A DNA stretch of 27,209 bases. Source: CAZCRE01 sp964501075 (GTDB lineage Archaea > Thermoproteota > Bathyarchaeia > Bathyarchaeales > Bathycorpusculaceae). Each line of letters begins with the position of its first letter. The first letter of the stretch is position 1. Below the pieces are notes generated by a model. It did no database searches. It was not told the DNA's origin and saw nothing but the letters and a program-made list of their open reading frames with translations. Below are positions 14,725-22,511 of this stretch, piece by piece. The stretch covers positions 1-27,209 of the forward strand of contig CAZCRE010000005.1 of the NCBI GenBank assembly GCA_964501075.1, in the 5' to 3' direction. The position numbers were made by a program, and so were the translations under genes.

Positions 14725-15791
14725 ACAACCTCTGCATCTAGAACCGCCTGCCATTCATACGGAGCAGTCGCACGGACAAGCTTTGACAGCGGTCTCTTCC
14801 AGATTTTTCTTCCACTAGCCTTGACAGCTTCAGCGAGCTTTTGCTGCATAGCCTCCAAGGAATTGGACGCATTAACGAAGCAGTAGAAATGCAACACTCC
14901 ACCGTCAGGTTTCAACACTTTACATGCGACATCGACGAAATCAATCGCTTTTTCTGGCAGATTCATGATCACACGATCCGCAATTCCAGTCAGTTTATCA
15001 TCGATGACCTGCCTTGCATCGCCCAGAATCGGATGAATTTTGCCATCGACCTTATTGAGTCGGATGTTTCTCTTCAGGAAATCAAAAGCGTCAGGATTCA
15101 ATTCAATGGCGTAGACTTCCACGTTTTCGCGTTTCTTTGCAATCTGCACGGCGAATGGGCCAACACCAGTAAACATGTCCACGATGGTTTCGTGCTCTTT
15201 TACTAGAGAAGCCACACGGTTGCGCTCGAATGATAGGCGAGGAGAGAAATAGACTTTTGCAATGTCTATGAGGAATTTGCAGCCGTGCTCTTTGTGTATG
15301 GTTACTGTTTTGGGTTCTCCAGCAATGATTTCGAACTGTCTGAGCCTGTATGTTCCGCTTACAGCGCCAGCCTTTGCAAGAACTGTTCTAACGTTTTTGT
15401 AGGCTTTCAGTATTGCTTCGCCCATCGTTTTTTTGTATTCTTGAAGTTCAGGTGATAATTCGATTATGGCTATGTCTCCGACTATGTCGGCTGAATGGGG
15501 CAGTGACACTTGGAGCCTCTTAGGAATCTTGCCCTCAAGCAATTCAGAATATGTCGATACTCTTTTCGGCTTTTTCTGGAAGACGCTGGTTGAAACTTGC
15601 ATGCTTGTTACTTGGCGTTTGAGGGCTTTGAGAATGGTTTCTGATGGCTTGTGATGTATTGGAACGTAAATGAAGCAGTCATCTTTCTTGATTTTCAGTT
15701 CTTTGTCTACTATTTTCATTTTGTTGGCTAGAACTATGGTTTTTTCACCGCAGGTTTTTGGAACTTTGATAGCTGTTGAGCGTTTAGGCAT
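14721..15791 (-). CDS. trm5: tRNA (guanine37-N1)-methyltransferase Trm5
   Basis: Trm5 methylates N1 of G37 next to the anticodon and so prevents frameshifting; in archaea it also feeds wyosine synthesis. The 356-residue protein has an N-terminal recognition region, a middle domain (LPHSADIVGDIAIIEL, VLAKAGAVSGTYRLRQFEIIAG), and a Rossmann core with SAM motif DMFTGVGPFAVQIAK, IELNPDAFDFLKRNIRLN, and the substrate motif NLPEKA near 279. The order matches Trm5 of archaea. It starts at the ATG at 15791, 7 nt downstream of a methyltransferase gene, so the two are likely co-transcribed. Confidence 0.93.
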   Translation of the reverse strand: MPKRSTAIKVPKTCGEKTIVLANKMKIVDKELKIKKDDCFIYVPIHHKPSETILKALKRQVTSMQVSTSVFQKKPKRVSTYSELLEGKIPKRLQVSLPHSADIVGDIAIIELSPELQEYKKTMGEAILKAYKNVRTVLAKAGAVSGTYRLRQFEIIAGEPKTVTIHKEHGCKFLIDIAKVYFSPRLSFERNRVASLVKEHETIVDMFTGVGPFAVQIAKKRENVEVYAIELNPDAFDFLKRNIRLNKVDGKIHPILGDARQVIDDKLTGIADRVIMNLPEKAIDFVDVACKVLKPDGGVLHFYCFVNASNSLEAMQQKLAEAVKASGRKIWKRPLSKLVRATAPYEWQAVLDAEVV

Positions 15792-15798
15792 GAAACCA

Positions 15799-16593
15799 CT
15801 AGGTGCTACTCTCTTTCACTGCTGTAATTATTGTGTAGTAGAGGGTTAATTCGTTGCTGTCCGCTGAATACAGGTTTCGCTCATTCTCAGATGCGGTTTG
15901 CAAGAGTTCATGAAGAGCTTGCGGCTTGACTCCAAAATAGCTTCCCTTGTCTTCCATCAAGTAGTCGATGGGTTTTCGGTAAGCAAAAGTCCTCATTTCA
16001 CAGACATCGAACCCCTGATTCTCCAGCATTGTCTTGGCTTCTGAGGGCTTCATGTAGCTTTCATGAGCATGGGAAACCGTTCTTTCAAGCCTGTTCAGAA
16101 AACCCAATTCATCCGATTCATGTAGTGTTAAGTCACCATAAACAAAAGATCCTTTTTCTTTTAGTACACGTGAAAACCTGGCCAGATACTGATCAGGATC
16201 AGTGAAGTAATGCATTGCACTCGTACAGATCACGGCGTCAAAGATCTCTTCCTTGAATGGTAGATGCTCAGCGTCTCCCAAGACCAGGTCGAAACGTTTC
16301 TTGCAGGAAGACATTTTCTCTTTGGCGGTCTTCAACATTTCCTTTGAAAGATCAAGCCCTACTAGGTGTGTCTCAACTCTTTTCAGCAAAGGAAGACTCG
16401 TTCTGCCAGTGCCAACACAGACTTCCAATACAACCGAGTTCTCAGAGACTCTTACTCCGCCAACTATTGTGTCCACAATCTCATCGTCAAAGCCTTTACC
16501 AGATTTCCATGTTCTTCTCTTCTGCTTATCATAATTCTTGGACCTCTTTGAATAATATTCCTGAATGACTTTCTTGCGGATGAAGCTACTCAT
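15799..16593 (-). CDS. Class I SAM-dependent methyltransferase
   Basis: The 264-residue protein has motif I VVLEVCVGTGRTSLPLL (about 54-70), acidic motif II GLDLSKEML, motif III-IV LGDAEHLPFKEEIFDAVICTSAMHYF, and RFSRVLKEKGSFVYGDLTL, a UbiE/Methyltransf_11-type core. The basic N-terminus is VIQEYYSKRSKNYDKQKRR. The substrate cannot be told from the sequence. Proximity to trm5 (7 nt) hints at RNA or translation, but small-molecule methylation is equally possible. The ATG at 16593 follows GTGAAGGAAACTG. Confidence 0.88.
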   Translation of the reverse strand: MSSFIRKKVIQEYYSKRSKNYDKQKRRTWKSGKGFDDEIVDTIVGGVRVSENSVVLEVCVGTGRTSLPLLKRVETHLVGLDLSKEMLKTAKEKMSSCKKRFDLVLGDAEHLPFKEEIFDAVICTSAMHYFTDPDQYLARFSRVLKEKGSFVYGDLTLHESDELGFLNRLERTVSHAHESYMKPSEAKTMLENQGFDVCEMRTFAYRKPIDYLMEDKGSYFGVKPQALHELLQTASENERNLYSADSNELTLYYTIITAVKESST

Positions 16594-16727
16594 CAGTTTC
16601 CTTCACTTTTCTTGCAGTTGCTAATGCTAAGCCAAGAACCGGGTTTTATCTTTTCCATCGGATCTCAAACCGCAAGGCTTAACCATAGCATTCCCAAATA
16701 TTAGCTGAGATCTGTGAGGCTGGGCTT

Positions 16728-17660
16728 TTGGAAGCCATAGTCACGGAAGGGTTGACCAAGTACTACGGAAAAATTCTGGCTTTGAATGATTTGAACCTGA
16801 AAATAGGTGCTGGACATTGTGTCGGCTTCTTAGGTCCGAATGGCGCTGGAAAGTCCACGACGATAAAAATACTGTGCAATCTGATTCGGCCAGTGCGGGG
16901 AAAAGCGTTCATTAACGGACATGACGCGAACACTGAGTCGACAAGCGCACTGAAAAACGTGGGTGCTTTGGTGGAAACGCCGGAGTTCTACAATTATCTG
17001 ACTCCAGTTGAGGTTCTCAGCTATTTTGGGAAGCTTCGAGGTTTGGCTGATCCTGATCTGAAACAGAGGATTCAGCAAGTGCTGGAGATTGTTAAGCTTT
17101 CTGAATGGTCGAAAACGAGGATTGGCAAGTTCTCTCGTGGCATGAAGCAAAGACTCGGTATTGGTCAGGCAATTCTGCATGACCCCCCAATTCTCATCTT
17201 AGATGAACCCGCCTTGGGTCTTGACCCGCGTGGAATGTACGAGATGAGGGAAATAATCAAGACCATGGTAAAGGAAGGAAAGACCGCTTTTCTGGCGTCG
17301 CATATGCTTCACGAAGTCCAAGAGACATGTGATCAGGTAGCCTTGCTTGACAAAGGAAAACTACTTGCTTACGACAGCATCAGCAATCTTGAAACCCTCT
17401 TTAAGGCACGGAAAATTCACGTGGACCTTCTGCGACCGTTGAAACCCACCGAGATTGACAGGATAAGGAAAATGGAGAAAGTAAAGACTGTCACTGCTGA
17501 AGAAAAAAGCCTAGTCATAAACATTGACGGAACAGAAGCTGACCAAGCTCAGTTGCTGACTATGCTTGTCAAGGAGATGAGTGCCCCAGTAGCGTCCTTT
17601 AGGCCTTCGATGGAGGCGCTGGAGGATGTTTATCTTCAGCTTATCAAGGAGGGAAACTGA
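16728..17660 (+). CDS. ABC transporter ATP-binding protein (ABC-2 exporter type)
   Basis: The 310-residue ATPase has Walker A GPNGAGKST (36-44), a Q-loop region, signature FSRGMKQRLGIGQ, Walker B ILILDEPALGLD and the H-loop LASHMLHE. A C-terminal extension (about 215-310) is typical of NatA/drug-exporter ATPases paired with ABC-2 permeases. The start is TTG at 16728; GTGAGG lies about eight nt upstream. One nt separates its stop from the permease start, so the pair forms one exporter at the cytoplasmic membrane. The substrate is unknown. Confidence 0.93.
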   Translation: MEAIVTEGLTKYYGKILALNDLNLKIGAGHCVGFLGPNGAGKSTTIKILCNLIRPVRGKAFINGHDANTESTSALKNVGALVETPEFYNYLTPVEVLSYFGKLRGLADPDLKQRIQQVLEIVKLSEWSKTRIGKFSRGMKQRLGIGQAILHDPPILILDEPALGLDPRGMYEMREIIKTMVKEGKTAFLASHMLHEVQETCDQVALLDKGKLLAYDSISNLETLFKARKIHVDLLRPLKPTEIDRIRKMEKVKTVTAEEKSLVINIDGTEADQAQLLTMLVKEMSAPVASFRPSMEALEDVYLQLIKEGN

Positions 17661-17661
17661 C

Positions 17662-18474
17662 ATGGCTAAAGACAAGTCTGACGATGTTGGCGCTCTGCAA
17701 CACATAATCATAGTAGCACGGTATGAGCTTTTGAAACACTTAAGAAGAAAGCGTCTACTCGCTGTGTTTGTCATCGCAGCCTTAGCCGGCTTGCTTCTAA
17801 TAGTCGTTCCATACGCTCTCAACGTGGCACTGCCGAAAGATGCTTGGGCTTCCACGTTTTTCAGCTTTGCCAATAGCTTGATAGTCATCGTCGGAGCTTT
17901 CTTTGCTGGTGATGCAATTTCATCTGAATATGAGCATAAGACTGGCTACATGCTTTTTCCAAATCCTGTGAAGCGAACATCATTGGTTCTCGGCAAGTTC
18001 GCAGCCGCATTCATTTCAGCGTTGCTTCCGATCGGATTCTACTATGCATTGGGAGCAGGAGGCTTGCTGGGCATCTACGGCACCATCTCGTGGGAAATAG
18101 GCGCATCCTTTCTTTACGCTCTTCTGTATCTGCTCTGTGTGCTTGGATTGACGTTTCTGTTTAGTTCTTTACTGAAGAGCAGCATGGCTGCGACTTTGCT
18201 GTCTTTCTTCATGTTTATCTTCATACTGTCGATCGTGAGTTCGGTGATAACACTGGCCGGGGTTGAACCTTGGTTCATGCCAAACTACGCTGCGGGATCA
18301 ACAACTCAGGTTATTAACCCACAAAAAGACGCGGTCATGGAATTCCAAGGAAGCCCATTGAAGATATATCAATTCTATCCAAAGTTTCCTGCCAGCATCA
18401 TCGTTCAAGCCGTCTATCTAATCGCAGCTCTGGCTCTGAGTATAGTGATTACTAACAGAAAAGAAATGGCATAG
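17662..18474 (+). CDS. ABC-2 type permease
   Basis: The 270-residue membrane protein has about six hydrophobic segments: LLAVFVIAALAGLLLIVVPYA, SFANSLIVIVGAFFAGDAI, a pair around FAAAFISALLPIGFYYALGAGG, LLYLLCVLGLTFLFSSLL, SFFMFIFILSIVSSVITLAG, and IIVQAVYLIAALALSIVIT near the end. SSEYEHKTGYMLFPNPVKRTSLVLGK is the conserved ABC-2 cytoplasmic loop. ATG 17662 follows the ATPase stop by one nt; an ATG inside the ATPase gene (17626) is less likely. It forms the channel of the exporter with the preceding gene. Confidence 0.92.
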   Translation: MAKDKSDDVGALQHIIIVARYELLKHLRRKRLLAVFVIAALAGLLLIVVPYALNVALPKDAWASTFFSFANSLIVIVGAFFAGDAISSEYEHKTGYMLFPNPVKRTSLVLGKFAAAFISALLPIGFYYALGAGGLLGIYGTISWEIGASFLYALLYLLCVLGLTFLFSSLLKSSMAATLLSFFMFIFILSIVSSVITLAGVEPWFMPNYAAGSTTQVINPQKDAVMEFQGSPLKIYQFYPKFPASIIVQAVYLIAALALSIVITNRKEMA

Positions 18475-18510
18475 CACCTTCGCTCTTCCAAAGTCCTTCT
18501 TGCTTTTCAC

Positions 18511-19548
18511 TCAGCTGTCTTTGCGAATCCTGTAAAGCCTGTTGAATCTCTCTATGGCGAATTTCGCGTTCAACATCTCCTCAGCAAGCCAAATGTTAGT
18601 CTGCAAGTGCTCAGAAAGATCTCGTGTAAAGTATGCTGATCTTCCTTGGACTAGGGCCACGTATGGAATGAGCATGTCAGCTAGGTGCACATCGACTGTG
18701 GGCTTCTCGGAGATTTCTGCCGATAGTTTTTCAGCAGCTTCTCTTCCTACGGTTTCACTTGTTTTCTTCAGTTCTCCTATTGCGTCCCCTCCCATGACGG
18801 CGCCTGTATCAGTTTCAGCCCAAAGGACAAGTGAGCTGCCTTTCTGAAACGGATTCGATTTGTCATTCACTATCTGAACATCAGCTTTGAGACCTATTTC
18901 ATTGAGGTAATCGTTTGCCGCTTTTGCTTGGCGTTCCGCAACCTTCCTTTCTGCCAGAAACGTGCAGACAGAAACTCCTTTTATCGCTTTCATATTGCCA
19001 AAATCCTCCAAAAGCAAAGGTTTGAGAGGTTTGCAGGGCTCAACTTTCACTGTCACTTCTCCATTCCCTTTTGGATAGTAGCCATATTTGTGAACCGTCA
19101 AATTCGCGTTCATTCCCATTCGCTTCAACAATGGCAAAAGCACGAACCGTACGTAATTGATGGTAGGGGAATGTGAAACGTCTGTTCCACCCTTTGAAAC
19201 ATGCAACTGCACTGGTTGCTCTGCCGAAACGCAAATGGGCAACACTGTCATCAACAACATCGGGATACTGCCAGCTGTGCCGATTTCTGCTTCAAAGCTG
19301 CCGCCTCTCACCTTCTTGGGTCTGAACCAGAGCTCACGCGAATCCAGCTTTGCGCCTTCCAGTTCAGCGTTGCATAGTCTTGCAGCTGCGAGGACAGCTT
19401 CCAAGTGCTGAGGTTTTAGACCCGGTTGAGGGCGGTTTTGTCTTATGTTGTAGACGTGTAAGGGTTTGCCTATGATGGCTGCTATTGCGACGGACATTCT
19501 AAGGATTGTGCCGCTTCCGCTTTTCTGGCTTCCATCGACTTCTATCAT
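18511..19548 (-). CDS. rtcA: RNA 3'-terminal phosphate cyclase (RtcA)
   Basis: RtcA uses ATP to convert RNA 3'-phosphates to 2',3'-cyclic phosphates, the kind of end used by RtcB ligase. The 345-residue length is typical. VDGSQKSGSGTILR (4-17) corresponds to the family start, usually IDGSxGEGGGQILR; the GEGGGQ region here reads KSGSGT, a divergent form. NRPQPGLKPQHL follows. H288 in DVHLADMLIPY matches the histidine that is adenylylated in the family. It is adjacent to no RtcB gene in this window. ATG 19548. Confidence 0.92.
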   Translation of the reverse strand: MIEVDGSQKSGSGTILRMSVAIAAIIGKPLHVYNIRQNRPQPGLKPQHLEAVLAAARLCNAELEGAKLDSRELWFRPKKVRGGSFEAEIGTAGSIPMLLMTVLPICVSAEQPVQLHVSKGGTDVSHSPTINYVRFVLLPLLKRMGMNANLTVHKYGYYPKGNGEVTVKVEPCKPLKPLLLEDFGNMKAIKGVSVCTFLAERKVAERQAKAANDYLNEIGLKADVQIVNDKSNPFQKGSSLVLWAETDTGAVMGGDAIGELKKTSETVGREAAEKLSAEISEKPTVDVHLADMLIPYVALVQGRSAYFTRDLSEHLQTNIWLAEEMLNAKFAIERFNRLYRIRKDS

Positions 19549-19595
19549 GTGCTTGTACTGTCCTGTTCAGTTGAGCTTGGGAGAGTCGAAAACAG

Positions 19596-19604
19596 TTAAT
19601 AATT
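19596..19604 (+). promoter_or_regulatory. TATA-like box for the coiled-coil protein gene
   Basis: TTAATAATT is centred about 40 nt before ATG 19640, in the divergent region with rtcA. It predicts initiation near 19626 and a short leader. Confidence 0.4.
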
Positions 19605-19639
19605 CCTTGAGTATTAAGGATTTGAAGGGAAGAAGACGT

Positions 19640-20056
19640 ATGAGCGAAGATAAAGAGAAAGTTGAGAGCTTGACAAGAAAAGTGGATGAGCTCGTCGTAA
19701 TCCTTAATGGCATAATGGAGGATCTGCGCCAAGTTTCCGGATCTCTCAAATCCCTAGCAGTTTCACGCATTACCCAACCTTTGGTTGCTCCCCCGCCGAC
19801 TCCGTTGCCTCGGCCAGCTGAGAAAATAAAAGCCATCGAGGACATCAAAATGATGTTCCCAGATGACCTGGAGAACCTGCTAAGCTTTGAGGAAAAGGAG
19901 GATTACGTAATCATTAAGCCCCGGCAGTTTCTGGGTTCCGAGAACTTCTCCAAGATAGCTTCAGCCGTACGACAAATGGGTGGAGACTACGTTAGCGCCG
20001 GAAAGGCATCGCATTTCAGAGTGCCCAAGAGAACAGCCTCAAGCGAAGAGTTTTAG
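19640..20056 (+). CDS. Coiled-coil protein with conserved C-terminal domain (138 aa)
   Basis: I place the start at ATG 19640 (MSEDKEKVESLTRKVDEL); a longer reading would extend back through rtcA on the other strand. Residues 1-45 form a heptad-rich coiled coil. A Pro-rich linker (LVAPPPTPLPRPAEK) leads to a compact basic/aromatic domain: IEDIKMMFPDDLENLLSFEEKEDY, IIKPRQFLGSENFSKIASAVRQMGG, VSAGKASHFRVPKR. The domain could bind nucleic acid. The arrangement recalls ThermoDBP-related archaeal single-strand DNA-binding proteins, but this is from memory and weak. The gene overlaps the acylphosphatase stop by 4 nt. Confidence 0.75.
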   Translation: MSEDKEKVESLTRKVDELVVILNGIMEDLRQVSGSLKSLAVSRITQPLVAPPPTPLPRPAEKIKAIEDIKMMFPDDLENLLSFEEKEDYVIIKPRQFLGSENFSKIASAVRQMGGDYVSAGKASHFRVPKRTASSEEF

Positions 20057-20349
20057 CTGCCTCTGACTTCAAAGCTTTCAAACTCGCCAATGTAGTCTTG
20101 CAGGTCGACGCCTATTCCAGCGATTTTGGCATATGGCGGCCCTTTCCTACAGAATTCAATAGTGTTTTTCACGTCTGATTCCTCTCCTTCAAAAACAGCT
20201 TCAACTCTTCCGTCAGACAAGTTGCGAACCCAACCTGTGACGCCGTGCCTTATTGCTTCACGTCTTACTTCTGACCTGAAGAACACGCCTTGAACTCTCC
20301 CTCTTATGAACACGTGTGCCCTGACCTTCACGACCTGCGCCTCAATCAC
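20053..20349 (-). CDS. acyP: Acylphosphatase
   Basis: The 98-residue enzyme hydrolyses carboxyl-phosphate bonds. The signature GRVQGVFFRSEVRREA carries catalytic R25, and GWVRNLSDGRVEAVFEG carries N43; both match the family. The rest (GPPYAKIAGIGVD) is typical. The start is GTG at 20349; a second GTG at residue 7 is possible. Its stop overlaps the convergent coiled-coil gene by four nt. Confidence 0.95.
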   Translation of the reverse strand: MIEAQVVKVRAHVFIRGRVQGVFFRSEVRREAIRHGVTGWVRNLSDGRVEAVFEGEESDVKNTIEFCRKGPPYAKIAGIGVDLQDYIGEFESFEVRGS

Positions 20350-20474
20350 TGATGATCTCTAAAGAAAACAGTTGGAAATGTTCACTTTAACTTATCTCTC
20401 TCCACTGCGCAGATTTGCCGTTTCAGCGCTGGTCTTAAAAGCATTTTTCTATCCGGTGATATTTGTGGGTTGCA

Positions 20475-20810
20475 ATGTTTGATATTCAATCAGGAAAATT
20501 GCTGGTTTATGCATCGAGGTTTTCATCGCGCAAAAGCCGATTGAAACCGGTGAGTTTGGCAGCTGAAAAGATGGCTAAGCTGGTGAATGCAGGCTTTGAA
20601 GTCAAAAGATTCGGAAAGAGATTCACGCCGATCTATGTTTACTACAAGAATGGCGACGAAGAGCCCATTCCGATCTACTGCAACAACGGTGAAGAATCAG
20701 ACATGCAAGAGATCTACATGGCCTTGAAAAACATGATGTTCGTTTTGTCTTTTCACCCGAAGCACGCAGCTCTGAGGCAGGCTAGAAGAGAGATCATCCG
20801 GTTCTCCTGA
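20475..20810 (+). CDS. Conserved hypothetical protein (111 aa)
   Basis: ATG 20475 gives MFDIQSGKLLVYASRFSSRKSRLKP; a TTG at 20463 would add MWVA. The protein is basic and mixed alpha/beta: an N-terminal strand, a helix LAAEKMAKLVNAGF, strands FTPIYVYYKNG and PIPIYCNNG, then helices MQEIYMALKNMMFVLSF and AALRQARREIIRF. No motif identifies a function and no family is recognised. CTTAAAAG near 20432 could be its TATA box. It is a single gene between acyP and the secreted protein. Confidence 0.7.
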   Translation: MFDIQSGKLLVYASRFSSRKSRLKPVSLAAEKMAKLVNAGFEVKRFGKRFTPIYVYYKNGDEEPIPIYCNNGEESDMQEIYMALKNMMFVLSFHPKHAALRQARREIIRFS

Positions 20811-20990
20811 GCTTCTTAACCACACAATCATGAGGCTCTAAGCTTCCCAGAAATCATCGTGTAACAACGCTTAATGACAGCTACACGTTCATACTCATGA
20901 TTCTGGTCACCATGTCCAATATTGTGGATATTCAAGCAAGGCTCAACATTCGGTCAAAGGTGAAATGGCGGTGAAAGAATAGTTGTCAAG

Positions 20991-21854
20991 ATGGCTATTC
21001 TAGGATTATTCTTGGTTTTGGCAAGCCCATATGTTGCCGCTGCCTTTGGCTGGAGTAACGGCGGATGGAGCACGGACCTGGCAACCCCCAAGTATGGCAC
21101 CCACGATTGGATCGCGCAACACGCGCTGGACTGGCTGCCAATCGACGAGAAGCAAACGATCATCAATAATCTGGCAGTTTATCTGTATGGCACTGAACTG
21201 CCCGACAACGCACACGCCCCAGATGGAGCGGGCATTGGAGACACGAGTAAGCATCACGTGTATTATTATGCAAACGGTTCCTTGCAGGATGACTCGGCAG
21301 CAGTGAGAGCTCAGCAGGAATACGACAGCGCCCTTAGCTATGCGAGAGATGGCGACTGGGTTAACGCGTCGAAAAGGCTTGGCGTGATGACTCACTATAT
21401 CTGTGATGTGGGAGTTTTCGGCCATGTCATGGGTTCAGGCACAGCTTGGGGTAATGAAGTGCATCATAGCGACTTTGAGGATTACGTACTTTCGAGGACA
21501 GACACATACATCGCAGAGTTCAACGCATACCTCGTTTTCGACGGAGCACTGGACAACGGTTCAGCTTACGACGCTACTTTGACGCTGGCCTTCAACACGA
21601 CCTTCGGCGACAACGGCAGCTATGATTGTACATGGATGGACCAGAGCTACAGCTGGAGTAATCCCACCTTCAAGAATCGCTGCGGAAAATCACTTGACCT
21701 AGCTGCGAACTTGGTCGCAGATGTCCTGCACTCATTTTATCAAAATGTGGTAGTTCCCGAGATTCCGGTGAGCGTGATTCTGCCGTTATTGGTGATTGCA
21801 GCGCTTCTCGTGGCCGTAGCATCTAGATGGAAAAAGTATGATCATGAAACTTGA
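20991..21854 (+). CDS. Secreted zinc-dependent phospholipase C-like protein, membrane-anchored
   Basis: A signal peptide (ILGLFLVLASPYVAAA) is followed by a domain with the histidine/aspartate pattern of the Zn-dependent phospholipase C / S1-P1 nuclease fold: W residues near the mature N-terminus, THDWIAQHALDWL (about 37-49), HYICDVGVFGHVMG (about 137-150) and HHSDFEDYV (about 159-167). These should bind three zinc ions. The C-terminus has PEIPVSVILPLLVIAALLVAVASRWKK: a helix preceded by PEIP, like PEF-type archaeal sorting tails. It is probably displayed on the outer face of the membrane. Several N-x-S/T sites suggest N-glycosylation. The substrate is not known. A stop lies in-frame shortly upstream, so ATG 20991 is the first start. 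Confidence 0.78.
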   Translation: MAILGLFLVLASPYVAAAFGWSNGGWSTDLATPKYGTHDWIAQHALDWLPIDEKQTIINNLAVYLYGTELPDNAHAPDGAGIGDTSKHHVYYYANGSLQDDSAAVRAQQEYDSALSYARDGDWVNASKRLGVMTHYICDVGVFGHVMGSGTAWGNEVHHSDFEDYVLSRTDTYIAEFNAYLVFDGALDNGSAYDATLTLAFNTTFGDNGSYDCTWMDQSYSWSNPTFKNRCGKSLDLAANLVADVLHSFYQNVVVPEIPVSVILPLLVIAALLVAVASRWKKYDHET

Positions 21855-21863
21855 TAACTGCGC

Positions 21864-22190
21864 TTACTCGGTTTTCCTGAATCTTATTGTCTGGTTTTCA
21901 AGCCCGATTTCATAGGACTGGTTCACGTCGAACGCTATGCCAAGGCTTTCGTATTCCTGCTCTGTCAGAAACAAGATGATTTTTGGCACTGCAAACTGTG
22001 TATGGGGCACGAACATTGGTGCTTGTTGTTGAAGGGCTTGCAGAACGTCCTGAACGACCTGTCCCTCTTCTGATTTTGGCCTAACTGCAAAACGTGGGAC
22101 TTCCCGTTCTTCAAGAAGCTCAATGCGTTTGCCAAGGTTGCCGTCTAAGTCTCGGATTGACTCTATCTTGTTTACTCGAACTCGGAACAT
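21864..22190 (-). CDS. Arcadin-1-like protein (108 aa)
   Basis: The 108-residue protein begins MFRVRVNKIESIRDLDGNLGKRIELLEER and contains AVPKIILFLTEQEYESLGIAFDVNQSYEI. I recall this pattern for arcadin-1, one of the proteins encoded with crenactin in TACK archaea, but the assignment rests on memory. It is soluble and mostly beta with a helical middle (GQVVQDVLQALQQQ). No actin-like gene is nearby, so it would be an orphan here. It is convergent with the phospholipase-like gene and 9 nt from it. If not arcadin-1, its function is unknown. Confidence 0.5.
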   Translation of the reverse strand: MFRVRVNKIESIRDLDGNLGKRIELLEEREVPRFAVRPKSEEGQVVQDVLQALQQQAPMFVPHTQFAVPKIILFLTEQEYESLGIAFDVNQSYEIGLENQTIRFRKTE

Positions 22191-22236
22191 GCCTGATCAA
22201 CAATGCTAGAGATTCAACGCTCTTATACCTTTCCCA

Positions 22237-22336
22237 NNNNNNNNNNNNNNNNNNNNNNNNNNNNNNNNNNNNNNNNNNNNNNNNNNNNNNNNNNNNNNNN
22301 NNNNNNNNNNNNNNNNNNNNNNNNNNNNNNNNNNNN
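22237..22336. other. Assembly gap (100 N)
   Basis: Exactly 100 N, the usual placeholder for a gap of unknown size. The promoter and 5' side of the following ribbon-helix-helix gene, and possibly other genes, may be missing. Confidence 0.98.
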
Positions 22337-22358
22337 ATACGTTTGGGGGAAGCATGAC

Positions 22359-22511
22359 GTGAAGCTTGTTACTGTACTGTTACCTGAGGCTTATCTGGAA
22401 GGCTTAGACGAGCTCGTGAGAGCAAACATGTATCCAAGCCGAAGTTCAGCGATCAGATCTTCGGTTAGAGACTTGTTGAAGAAAGAGCTTTGGGAAAGAC
22501 GCGGAAGATGA
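22359..22511 (+). CDS. Ribbon-helix-helix DNA-binding protein
   Basis: From GTG 22359 the product is 50 residues: MKLVTVLLPEAYLEGLDELV, PSRSSAIRSSVRDLLKKELW. The N-terminal strand with alternating V/L, a helix, the turn MYPSRS, and a second helix is the CopG/Arc-type ribbon-helix-helix fold, which binds DNA as a dimer. The frame is open into the assembly gap 23 nt upstream, so a longer N-terminus is possible. The last codons overlap the ATG of the following methyltransferase (ATGA), so the two are probably translated together. It may be an autoregulator or part of a larger unit lost in the gap. Confidence 0.75.
   Translation: MKLVTVLLPEAYLEGLDELVRANMYPSRSSAIRSSVRDLLKKELWERRGR

Noticed and set aside
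20918..20932. AATAT-TGTGG-ATATT inverted repeat before the phospholipase-like gene
   Set aside because: Five-base A/T arms are expected by chance in this region, and no link to a promoter or start could be made.
22094..22357. An open frame running through the N gap
   Set aside because: It exists only because the unknown bases contain no stop codon.
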